Below, one piece after another: positions 13,538 through 21,377 of a stretch of DNA of 48,930 nt (positions are counted from its first letter, which is position 1; each line of letters begins with the position of its first letter). Origin of the DNA: Verrucomicrobiota bacterium. GTDB lineage: Bacteria > Verrucomicrobiota > Verrucomicrobiia > Opitutales > Opitutaceae. The notes beneath the pieces are model-generated. The model was not told where the DNA came from. It made no database searches and worked only from the letters and a program-made list of their open reading frames with translations. The DNA lies in contig JAEZUE010000065.1 in NCBI GenBank assembly GCA_023443455.1, positions 1 through 48,930 on the forward strand, given 5' to 3'. The position numbers and the translations under genes are program-made.

Positions 13538-15361
13538 CTATTTCTTGCGCGGACGCTTCGCGGCCGGGGTGACGTTCTTGGTGCCGCCGGCGGCGGCAGC
13601 CGGGAGCGGATCGTGGTCGGGCAGGCGGTTGATCACCATCTGCTGGCCGATGGTGAAGATGTTCGAGACCGTCCAGTAGAGGGCGAGACCCGAGCCGAAG
13701 TTGTAGCAGAAGACCACGAACATCACCGGCATCCACTTCATCATCTTCATCTGCGCGTTGTCGACCGACGGGGTCGGCATCATCTGCATCTGGATGAACG
13801 AGGAGACGCCCATCAGCAGCGGCATCGGGTTGAGCGGGAAACCGTAGATCGTGGCGATCGTATCCGGTGCGGCCAGATCCTTGATCCAGAACCACTCGGC
13901 GAAGCGCAGCTCGGTCGAGGTCTGCAGCATCGCGTAGAAGCCGAAGAAAAACGGCATGGTGATGAGAATCGGGAGACAGCCGCCGATCGGGTTCACCTTC
14001 GCCTCCTTGAAGAGCTCCATCGTGGCCTTCTGCTTCTTCTGCGGATTGTCGGCGTACTTCTCGTTGATCTCCTTCAGGCGCGGCTGGATCTTGGCCATGC
14101 GCTTCGAGGACTTCGCGGCGCTGAGGGTCAGCGGCAGGGTCGCCGTCTTGAGCACCAGCGTGGTGATGATGATCGCCCAGCCCCAGTTGCCGACGAAGCC
14201 GTGGAACCAGTCGAGCAGCGTGAGCAGCAACGGCGCGAAGAAGCCGGCCAGGAAGATCTTGGTGTAGCCGTTGGAGAACTGCATCGCGCGGTGCTCCTCG
14301 TGCTCGAAGCTCTTCAGGCGCGTGTATTCCTTCGGGCCGACGAAGAGCTTGCCGCCGAGCGAGACCGACGCGCCGGCCTCGAGGCGCGGCAGGTCGAGGC
14401 TGATGTCGCTGGTGATGCCGAAGGCGCGCGGCGAGGCATCGGACTGCATCGGGTCGACCTTGACGCGGCGCACGACCAGGCCGGTGCCGGGCTCGTCGGG
14501 CGTGAAGATCGAGCCGAAGAACTGGTTCTTCACCGCCCCCCAGACGACCGTGCCCGGTTTCTCGAGGTAGGGCTTCGGGGCGGAATCCTTGCCGAACATC
14601 CGGCCGAAGAAGCCCGCGCCCTCGAGATCGGTGCGATCGACATAGGTCATATCCTCGCCGTCGAAGAAGCCGGCGTTGAGGTAGTAGCCGGTGTCGTGCT
14701 GGTCGACGAGGGCGGCCGTGCCGAGGTTGAGCGCGACGCGCTGGGCGTTGAGCGCCGACTCGGAAAGGTTGCGCAGGGTCGTCGAAACCTCGAGGCGGTA
14801 GGGATCGCCCTCCTGCCCGGCCTGCGGAAGGCGGTAGGTGCGGGTGACCTCGAGCTTGCCGTCGGCGATCGCCCGATACGTCACGCGCTCGGCGGTCTGT
14901 TCGACGAGTTCCCAACGGGCGCCGGCATCGAGTCCGGGATATCCGCTGAAGGAGAGGATCGGGGCGACGCTGCGGGCGTTGAAGGTGTACGGGGCCGGAT
15001 CGCCCTTGGCGGCGGGCTGCTTGAGCATGCCCACATCGCGGATCGCGCCGCCGAAATCGGTGAAGGCGACCGTGATGTATTCGTTGGAAAGCGAGACGAT
15101 CTTCGCCTCCGCCGGCTGGGCCACCGGGTAGGCGAACGGGCCGTTCGCCACCGGGGCGGCGACCATCGGCGCCTGGGCCCCAGTCGCGCCCGGAGTAGCC
15201 GGAGAATTGGTAACACCGGAGTCTCCGCCCTCGACGGACGGCGCGGTCACGGGCGCGGATGGCTGATAGGTCGGCTGCGGGCGGTTCTTGTTGCTGATGT
15301 AGAAGCCGACGAAGGCCGCGAGCAGCAGGACGACGCCGATTGTCGTGTTCTTCTTATCCAT
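13538..15361 (-). CDS. yidC: Membrane protein insertase YidC
   Basis: 607 residues. There is an N-terminal signal-anchor (about residues 8-23), a Pro/Ala-rich linker and a large periplasmic beta-rich domain (about 60-350), then the conserved 60-kDa insertase core from about 370. The core includes LLTLLDWFHGFVGNWGWAI, the cytoplasmic loop with KIQPRLKEINEKY, and NPIGGCLPILITMPFFFGFY. The C-terminus is basic (AKRPRKK). YidC inserts membrane proteins alone or with SecYEG. The large periplasmic domain is the Gram-negative form. The ATG start overlaps the end of yidD by 8 bases, consistent with translational coupling in the rpmH-rnpA-yidD-yidC block. Confidence 0.97.
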   Translation of the reverse strand: MDKKNTTIGVVLLLAAFVGFYISNKNRPQPTYQPSAPVTAPSVEGGDSGVTNSPATPGATGAQAPMVAAPVANGPFAYPVAQPAEAKIVSLSNEYITVAFTDFGGAIRDVGMLKQPAAKGDPAPYTFNARSVAPILSFSGYPGLDAGARWELVEQTAERVTYRAIADGKLEVTRTYRLPQAGQEGDPYRLEVSTTLRNLSESALNAQRVALNLGTAALVDQHDTGYYLNAGFFDGEDMTYVDRTDLEGAGFFGRMFGKDSAPKPYLEKPGTVVWGAVKNQFFGSIFTPDEPGTGLVVRRVKVDPMQSDASPRAFGITSDISLDLPRLEAGASVSLGGKLFVGPKEYTRLKSFEHEEHRAMQFSNGYTKIFLAGFFAPLLLTLLDWFHGFVGNWGWAIIITTLVLKTATLPLTLSAAKSSKRMAKIQPRLKEINEKYADNPQKKQKATMELFKEAKVNPIGGCLPILITMPFFFGFYAMLQTSTELRFAEWFWIKDLAAPDTIATIYGFPLNPMPLLMGVSSFIQMQMMPTPSVDNAQMKMMKWMPVMFVVFCYNFGSGLALYWTVSNIFTIGQQMVINRLPDHDPLPAAAAGGTKNVTPAAKRPRKK

Positions 15362-15743
15362 GGGAGCGAGTTACGCGGCAGGAAGGGTGGGCGTAGGGGG
15401 CGGCCGGCCGCTTGGAGCGCGGTAGCCAGTGAAAGTTCTCGGGGACGGGATCCACGCCGCCGGGATGGAGCGGCTGACACCGCAAAAGCCGCCGAGCGGC
15501 CAGCCAGCAACCGGCCAACAGGCCATGGCGTTGCAACGCCTCTGCGGCGTACTGCGAGCAGGTCGGATGAAAACGGCAGCCGCAGGCCGGGCCGAAAAAC
15601 AACGGCAACACCGGCGAGACCGCCAACTGATAGCCCTTCACCGCACCGATCGCCGCCAGACGCGGCAAACGCCAAAGCGCCCGGCCAAGCCACCACGACA
15701 ACGCGTCGCGCCGCTCACGGTTGGACTGTCGGTTCGCCGGCAA
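15354..15743 (-). CDS. yidD: Membrane protein insertion efficiency factor YidD
   Basis: 129 residues. The family core is plain: KGYQLAVSPVLP, then FHPTCSQYAAEALQRHG with the conserved Cys and Tyr, and LHPGGVDPVP. YidD is a small amphipathic inner-membrane-associated protein that assists YidC-dependent insertion. The start lies inside the 3' end of rnpA (29-base overlap) and its end overlaps yidC by 8 bases, the order typical of the conserved ribosomal-protein-L34/RNase P/insertase cluster. Both ends are longer than the core: a basic N-terminal stretch and about 30 residues after the core. Confidence 0.95.
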   Translation of the reverse strand: MPANRQSNRERRDALSWWLGRALWRLPRLAAIGAVKGYQLAVSPVLPLFFGPACGCRFHPTCSQYAAEALQRHGLLAGCWLAARRLLRCQPLHPGGVDPVPENFHWLPRSKRPAAPYAHPSCRVTRSHG

Positions 15744-16095
15744 TTCTGCGGAGGGTTTTCAGGAAACGTTTCTCGAGGTCCGCCACGTCCACGTTGGGCA
15801 GCGCCCGACGTGCCGAGACGATGAGGTCGAGGCCGGGCGGAATCTCGTGCTGATGGCGGCGGAAAATGTCGCGCACGAGCCGTTTGGCCCGATTGCGAAC
15901 CACCGCTCCGCCCACCGCTCGCGAGGCGGCGACGCCCAACCGGGCCGGTCGGTCGTCGCCTCGAGTGCGAACCCAAAGCAGGAACCAGCCCCCGTCGATC
16001 CGGCGGCCGGCTTCACGCGCGGCCGAAAAGTCGGCGCTACGCAGAACCCGTTGCGCCGCACGGAAACGGAGACAGCCCTGCGGGGCTTCAGACAA
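15715..16095 (-). CDS. rnpA: Ribonuclease P protein component
   Basis: 126 residues if translation starts at the TTG at 16095, whose bases overlap the rpmH stop codon; no ATG or GTG is suitably placed. The frame extends far upstream, but that part lies antisense or out of frame over rpmH and the repeat region and is not family-like. The core shows LRFRAAQRVLRSADF, GVAASRAVGGAVVRN and the RNR signature in VRNRAKRLVRDIFR, which contacts the RNase P RNA, followed by DLIVSARR. The protein assists the catalytic RNA in 5' maturation of tRNA precursors. It overlaps yidD by 29 bases. Identity is firm; the start codon is inferred. Confidence 0.92.
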   Translation of the reverse strand: MSEAPQGCLRFRAAQRVLRSADFSAAREAGRRIDGGWFLLWVRTRGDDRPARLGVAASRAVGGAVVRNRAKRLVRDIFRRHQHEIPPGLDLIVSARRALPNVDVADLEKRFLKTLRRIAGEPTVQP

Positions 16096-16225
16096 CGGTG
16101 AGACGCTTGCGGCCCTTGGCGCGACGAGCGGCGAGCACTTTGCGGCCACCGCGGGTGGAGTTGCGGGCGCGGAAGCCAATCTTGCGGGCGCGTTTCTTCT
16201 TATGCGGGCGATAGGTCGGTTGCAT
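16088..16225 (-). CDS. rpmH: 50S ribosomal protein L34
   Basis: 45 residues: MQPTYRPHKKKRARKIGF then RARNSTRGGRKVLAARRAKGR, the full length and sequence pattern of L34, a very basic protein of the large subunit. The ATG is at 16225. It is the first gene of the minus-strand rpmH-rnpA-yidD-yidC block. In many bacteria dnaA lies on the other side; here the upstream DNA instead holds a repeat and purC, so the origin-linked arrangement is not kept. Confidence 0.97.
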   Translation of the reverse strand: MQPTYRPHKKKRARKIGFRARNSTRGGRKVLAARRAKGRKRLTVV

Positions 16226-16623
16226 GGTGTTAAGGAAAAAAGAGCGGGAAGTTGGCCGGCCGCCTCCGCGCCTGTCAAGCCCTCGACCGCCCCGGAACGC
16301 GGAAAGAATTCCACTCGCCCGCTCCGCCGCCCCACGGCCAACGATTCGATGCTGCGTCGTCCAGTGTGCTTGCCGGGGCCCACGAAGCGCATGCAAGCCC
16401 CTCCCTCCCGGCAGCCCCTCCCATCGCTCTGGCAAGGTCGCACGCGGGCGCGGGGCCCTCCGCAGGGAGCCGGCCTCAGCCGTGATGATGCTGTCGAGAG
16501 GCGAGCGTCGAGGGACGAGCGCCAAACCATCGGTGGCGAGCTTCCAGCACGAGCTGCTTCGCGCGATCTCCGCTGTGATCGGCCCTCGACGCTCGTCACT
16601 CGTCACTCGACCGCATGCCGGCC
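16226..16623. other. Intergenic region upstream of rpmH
   Basis: 398 bases with no supported gene. The rpmH promoter must lie in or near the rpmH-proximal part, but I cannot pick out confident -35 and -10 elements. The purC-proximal third is occupied by repeat copy B. No DnaA-box cluster is visible. Confidence 0.6.
16483..16617 (+). repeat. Interspersed palindromic repeat, copy B
   Basis: Starts TGATGATGCTGTCGAGAGG, contains the core CAAACCATCGGTGGCG (from 16523), and ends CTCGTCACTCGACCGCATG. It ends 7 bases from the purC stop codon, in opposite orientation to purC. The outer arms are near-complementary, as in the other copies. Confidence 0.9.
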
Positions 16624-17538
16624 TCAGAGCGCGAGCAGTTCGCGGCAGGCGGCGAGGTACTTGTCCTGCGTGCCCTTGATGACGTCGGCGGGCAACGTGG
16701 GCGCCGGCGGCTGCTGGTTCCACTTGATGGAGACGAGATGGTCGCGCACGAACTGCTTGTCGTAGCTCGGCGGCGAGCAGTCGAGGCGGTACTCGGCGGC
16801 CGGCCAGTAGCGCGACGAATCGGGCGTGAGCACCTCGTCGATGAGGTATAGGTTGCCCTGCTCGTCGGTGCCGAACTCGAACTTCGTGTCGGCAAGCACG
16901 ATACCGGCCTTCGCGGCCCGGTCGCGGCCGAACTTGTAGAGTTCGAGACTCACGGCCTTCACCTTCGCGTAGAGCGCCGCCCCGATCGCCTCCGCGCCCT
17001 GCGCGTCGTCGATCGGCTCGTCGTGCTGGCCCTTCGGGGCCTTGGTGGTCGGCGTGAAGAGGGGCTCGGGCAACTGCTGCGCCTGACGCAGACCGGCAGG
17101 GAGCCGGATGCCGCAGATCTCACCAGTCTTCCGATACGACGACCAGCCGCTGCCCACCAGATAGCCGCGCACGACGCACTCGATGGTGAGCGGCTTGAGC
17201 TTGCGCACGATCATCGAGCGCAACTGCAGGTCGCGGTCGGTGATGCCGCGGCGGTTCATCTCGCCGAGCTGGTCGGGCAGCAGGTGGTTGGCCAGCACGC
17301 CCTCGGTCAGCTTGAACCAGTGGTTGCTGATCTGGGTGAGCAGGATGCCCTTGCCCGGAATGCCGTCGGGCAGGACCACGTCGAAAGCGGAAAGGCGGTC
17401 GGTGGCCACCATCAGGATGGCGTCGCCACAATCGAAAAGTTCGCGGACTTTCCCCGAGGCGATCTTCGGAAACGGCAGGCCCTCGACGGAGGTGACGGCG
17501 TGGGCCGGGAGTGCGGAGGCGATTTGGTCGGCGGTCAT
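16624..17538 (-). CDS. purC: Phosphoribosylaminoimidazole-succinocarboxamide synthase (SAICAR synthetase)
   Basis: 304 residues, close to the longer bacterial and yeast-type forms. It catalyses the ATP-dependent joining of aspartate to CAIR in purine synthesis. Visible motifs are SGKVRELFD (28-36), ATDRLSAFD, VVRGYLVGSGWSSY, the signature DTKFEFG, and IDEVLTPDSSRYW, which together build the nucleotide and substrate sites. The gene stands alone, with no other pur gene adjacent, and is transcribed divergently from the signalling cluster that starts at 17777. Its 3' end abuts repeat copy B. Confidence 0.97.
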   Translation of the reverse strand: MTADQIASALPAHAVTSVEGLPFPKIASGKVRELFDCGDAILMVATDRLSAFDVVLPDGIPGKGILLTQISNHWFKLTEGVLANHLLPDQLGEMNRRGITDRDLQLRSMIVRKLKPLTIECVVRGYLVGSGWSSYRKTGEICGIRLPAGLRQAQQLPEPLFTPTTKAPKGQHDEPIDDAQGAEAIGAALYAKVKAVSLELYKFGRDRAAKAGIVLADTKFEFGTDEQGNLYLIDEVLTPDSSRYWPAAEYRLDCSPPSYDKQFVRDHLVSIKWNQQPPAPTLPADVIKGTQDKYLAACRELLAL

Positions 17539-17776
17539 CGGGCGCAGGATTGAGCCGAGCCGAAGGCGGCATGCGAGCCGAAAGAAGCTCGCACCGGCAG
17601 CGAAAATCCCGCTCAGGCGCCCGGCCTTCGCTCCGATTGAGGACTATCTCGCTCGATGGCGGTGGCCACCGAGCGCCACGCCCGTAGAATCTCGGCGACC
17701 CGATGAAGCACCCACGAGCAGTCAGCCGCGCCATCCGGATCCGCTTCTCCAGCGGCGGCACCCGCGCTCGCGCCCA

Positions 17777-18409
17777 ATGGAAACGCTGAAAAGGTCGCTC
17801 CTGCGCCCCGGCCACCGGCCCATTGCGCGCTTCTTCGTGCCGGCGATCTTCGCGTTGGCCGTTGCGCTCGCCTCCCCGCTCCCGAGCCCCGCCGAGACGC
17901 CCCCCAACGCCACGCCCGAGCGCCCCACGGATTTTTCGGTCATCGCAAACTACCTCGCCGTGTTCCTTCGCTACGTCGCCTGGCCCCCCGCCCCCGAGCC
18001 CCGCCCCGCCGCCGCCCCGGTCCGCGTCGGCGTGCTCGGCCCCAATCCCTTCGGCAAGACCCTCGACCGACTCGTCGCCGGAAAGCTTCTACACAACCGG
18101 CCGCTCGCCGCGCTCTACACCACCCGCACCGATCAACTCGCCGACTGCGAGGTGGCGTTCATCAACCTCGAGGGCCGGACCGAACGCGAACACGCCCTGC
18201 GCAGCCTCGCCGGGAAACCCGTGCTCACCGTCGTCTATCTGGGCGACGACACCAACGCGCCCGCCACCAGCGCGGCGATCGAACTCGTCCGCATCGGCAA
18301 CAACATCCGCTACCGCCTCAATCCCGCCGTCCTTGGCCACCAAGGACTCCAGCCCACCCCCGGGCTTCTCGAAAACGCCCTGCCCCGGGCCGGAGGAACC
18401 TCGCCGTGA
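17777..18409 (+). CDS. YfiR-like periplasmic protein (DUF4154)
   Basis: 210 residues from ATG 17777. It has a basic N-terminus and a hydrophobic stretch ending near LASPLPSPAE, which looks like a signal peptide. The mature part has the family pattern: ANYLAVFLRYVAWP near the start, VGVLGPNPFGKTLD, then LADCEVAFINLEGRTE, GKPVLTVVYLGDD, IELVRIGNNIRYRLNP and a final helix. YfiR proteins bind the periplasmic domain of a membrane partner, classically the CHASE8-containing diguanylate cyclase YfiN, and repress it. Here the stop overlaps, by 4 bases, the start of a CHASE8 histidine kinase, so the partner is probably that kinase. It is divergent from purC. Confidence 0.85.
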   Translation: METLKRSLLRPGHRPIARFFVPAIFALAVALASPLPSPAETPPNATPERPTDFSVIANYLAVFLRYVAWPPAPEPRPAAAPVRVGVLGPNPFGKTLDRLVAGKLLHNRPLAALYTTRTDQLADCEVAFINLEGRTEREHALRSLAGKPVLTVVYLGDDTNAPATSAAIELVRIGNNIRYRLNPAVLGHQGLQPTPGLLENALPRAGGTSP

Positions 18410-21195
18410 GCGCGCCCTCCCCCCTCCGCCGCAAGGTCGCCCTGGCGCTGTTCGCCGCCACCGCGCTCGCACTGGCCTCCGCGGCCGCCGCCATCTGGAT
18501 TTTCGAATACCGCGCCACCGACCTGCGCGCCCGCCCCACCCTCGAGTCCCTCGCCGAGACGCTCGCCCCCGGCCTCGTCGCCTCGCTCGATTTCGGCAGC
18601 ACCGATGTCGCCACCGAGACGCTGCAACGCCTGGAGACCGGGCGCATCGTCGTCGCCGCCACCCTCTACCGCGTGCCCGAGACCGACGCAGTCCCGCCGG
18701 TCTTCGCCGAATACGTGCGCCCCGGCACCCGCCCCATCCTGACCTCGGATACGGAGTCGGTCGACTTCGTCCGCCGCGGCGACCGGGCCCTGCTCACCCA
18801 CACCATCCTGGTCGACGGCCTTCCGGTGGCCATCCTCCAGCTCGAGGCCGACGTGAGCGCCTTCCGCCGCAGCCTGCACGAAACACTCGTCATCCTCGGC
18901 ATCGTGCTCGCGGTGCTGGCCGTCGCGGCGGTCGGCCTGAGCCGTCTCCTCCAGCGCGCCCTCACCCGCCCCCTGCTGCAGCTCGCCGACACCGTGGAGC
19001 AGGTGCGCACCCGCGAGGACTATTCGGCCCGCGCCACCATCCGCACCCGCGACGAGATCGGCCTGCTGGCCGAAGGCTTCAACCTCATGCTCGCGGGCAT
19101 CGAGCAACGCGACCGACGGATCGCCGAACAAGCCGCCTTCCAGCAGGCCGTGCTCGACAACGCCGGTGTCTCCATCATCGGCACCGACGCCGAAGGCACC
19201 ATCCGCACCTTCAACACCGCCGCCGAGCGCTGGCTCGGCTACCGGCGCGACGAAGCCGTCGGAAAACTCACGCCGGTCGCCATCCACGACCCGGCCGAGC
19301 TCGCCCGCCGCGCCACCCGCCTCTCCCGCACGCTCGGCCGCGCCGTCGAGCCGGGGTTCGAGCTCCTCGCCGAACTTTGCCGCACCACGCCCTCGGCCCT
19401 CGAATGGACGTACGTCAAAAAAGACGGCACCCGCTTTCCCGTCTTTCTGGTGGTCTCGGCGCTCCGCGCCGCCGACGGTCGCCCCATCGGGTTCTGCGGC
19501 ATCGCCACCGACCTCACCGAACGCAAAGCCGCCGAGGAAGCCGTGCGCAGCAGCGAGGAACGAATGCGCCTCGCCCTCGAATCTTCACCCGTCGGCGTCG
19601 CCCTCATCCGAGGCGACGGCACCATCCTCTACATCAACCGCAAGTTCACCGAATGGTTCGGCTACACTTCCGCCGAGCTACCCCATACCGACGAATGGTG
19701 GCCGCGCGCCTACCCCGACCCCGTCTACCGCGAGAGCATGAAGGCGCTCTGGACGACACGCATCGAGGAGGCCACCCGGCGGAAGGGAGAAATGCAACCG
19801 ACCGAGGCCACCGTCTGCTGTCGCGACGGCCGACGTCGCGTGATCGAATTCCGCGCCCAGCTGTTCGACGACATGGCCCTGGTCACCTTCACGGATATCA
19901 GCGCCCGCCTCGAGGCCGAGGAGGCCGTGCGCACCAGCGAGGAACGCTTCCGCATCGTCGCCGAACAGACAGGACAGATGATCTTCGACCAGGATCTTGT
20001 CCAGGATCGCCGCGTCTGGGCCGGCGCCGCGGAGACGATGGTCGGCTACTCCCTCGACGAATTGAACCACACCACCGCGGGCTGGTGGACCGGGCGGGTC
20101 CATCCCGACGACCGGGCGCAGTTCGCGGCCGAGTTCGATGAGCTCCTGCAGCACGGAGGCACCCACCAGTTCGTCTATCGGTTCCAACGCCGCGACGAAC
20201 GCTGGATCTACCTCACCGGAATCGTCACCTCCGTCGGCAAGGCCGGAGACCGCCCGAGCCGCCTGCTCGGCACGATCGCCGACGTCACCAAACTCCAGGA
20301 AGCCACCGAGTCGATCCGCCGCCTCAACGCCGACCTCGAGCAACGCGTGCACGAGCGCACCGCCGAACTCGACAAACGCGTCGCCGAGGTCGAGGCGCTC
20401 AACGTCGACCAGGCGAGGCTCATGACCAATCTGCGCGCCAGCCAGGACGACCTTGCCCGCAGCGCCGCCTGCCTGCAGGAGGCCAACGCCAACCTCCTCG
20501 CCGCCAACCGGGAGCTCGAGTCGTTCTCGTATTCTGTCTCCCACGACCTGCGCGCCCCGCTGCGCAACATCGCCGGCTTCATCGAGCTGCTCCGCAAACG
20601 CACCTCCGGCCAGCTCGATGCCGAGGCCGAACGCTACTTCGGCATCGTCGGCGCCGAGGCCGTGCGCATGAGCGAGCTCATCGACGACCTGCTCACCTTC
20701 TCGCGCATCGGCCGCGCCGAGCTCCACCTCGCCCCCGTCCGGCTCGACTCCCTCGTCAACGAGGTCCAGAGCGAGCTCCAGACCGACCTCGCCGGCCGGC
20801 AGATCGACTGGCGTATCCAGCCCATGCCTGCGGTTCTCGGCGACCGCACGCTCCTGCGCCAGGTCATCGCCAACCTCGTCGCCAACGCCGTCAAGTTCAC
20901 CCGCAAACGCCCCGCGGCCGTCATCGAGCTGGGCGTCGAGACCGGCCCGCCCGAAGCCGAGCGCCTCACCTTCTTCATCCGCGACAACGGCGCCGGTTTC
21001 GACCCGCAGTACACCGCGAAGCTCTTCGGCGTGTTCCAACGCCTCCACAACCCCCGCGAGTTCGAGGGCACCGGCATCGGCCTGGCCAACGTCCGGCGCA
21101 TCATCGAGCGCCACGGCGGCCGCGCCTGGGCCGAGGGCGCCCTCGACCAGGGCGCTACCTTCTACTTCACGCTCCGCCCCGCCCCGCTCCCCTGA
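18406..21195 (+). CDS. CHASE8-HAMP-PAS sensor histidine kinase
   Basis: 929 residues, GTG start at 18406 with GGAGGA 8 bases upstream, overlapping the yfiR-like stop. Order: TM1 (about 14-34); a periplasmic domain with LAPGLVASLDFGSTDVATETL and an ATLYR strand, fitting CHASE8; TM2 (about 160-183); HAMP; three PAS domains (starts at AGVSIIGTD, SSPVGVALI and the RIVAEQTGQMIFD region); a coiled coil; HisKA with H713 in SVSHDLRAPLRNIAGF; HATPase with ANAVKF, DNGAGFDP and GTGIGLANV. The DLRAPLRN type of HisKA is common in phytochrome-like kinases. There is no receiver of its own; candidate partners are the single receiver at 23312 and the hybrid kinase at 23758. Confidence 0.92.
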   Translation: MSAPSPLRRKVALALFAATALALASAAAAIWIFEYRATDLRARPTLESLAETLAPGLVASLDFGSTDVATETLQRLETGRIVVAATLYRVPETDAVPPVFAEYVRPGTRPILTSDTESVDFVRRGDRALLTHTILVDGLPVAILQLEADVSAFRRSLHETLVILGIVLAVLAVAAVGLSRLLQRALTRPLLQLADTVEQVRTREDYSARATIRTRDEIGLLAEGFNLMLAGIEQRDRRIAEQAAFQQAVLDNAGVSIIGTDAEGTIRTFNTAAERWLGYRRDEAVGKLTPVAIHDPAELARRATRLSRTLGRAVEPGFELLAELCRTTPSALEWTYVKKDGTRFPVFLVVSALRAADGRPIGFCGIATDLTERKAAEEAVRSSEERMRLALESSPVGVALIRGDGTILYINRKFTEWFGYTSAELPHTDEWWPRAYPDPVYRESMKALWTTRIEEATRRKGEMQPTEATVCCRDGRRRVIEFRAQLFDDMALVTFTDISARLEAEEAVRTSEERFRIVAEQTGQMIFDQDLVQDRRVWAGAAETMVGYSLDELNHTTAGWWTGRVHPDDRAQFAAEFDELLQHGGTHQFVYRFQRRDERWIYLTGIVTSVGKAGDRPSRLLGTIADVTKLQEATESIRRLNADLEQRVHERTAELDKRVAEVEALNVDQARLMTNLRASQDDLARSAACLQEANANLLAANRELESFSYSVSHDLRAPLRNIAGFIELLRKRTSGQLDAEAERYFGIVGAEAVRMSELIDDLLTFSRIGRAELHLAPVRLDSLVNEVQSELQTDLAGRQIDWRIQPMPAVLGDRTLLRQVIANLVANAVKFTRKRPAAVIELGVETGPPEAERLTFFIRDNGAGFDPQYTAKLFGVFQRLHNPREFEGTGIGLANVRRIIERHGGRAWAEGALDQGATFYFTLRPAPLP

Positions 21196-21377
21196 GGCGT
21201 GAAGACGCCATCGGAGCGTGGATACGACGCTCGCGACGCCGGCTGCACCACAATCCTGCCCACAGGCGCCAGCCCCGGACGATCCCATTCAAGTCGTCTC
21301 CGGCACGTCCGATACAGCGAAAAACCGCCACGCCGCCCACAGGCAAGGCCAACCGCAACCGCCAGCGTCTCCCGTCC

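Noticed and set aside
16226..16623. Replication origin next to rpmH
   Set aside because: No dnaA gene and no cluster of DnaA boxes is seen; the region holds the interspersed repeat instead.
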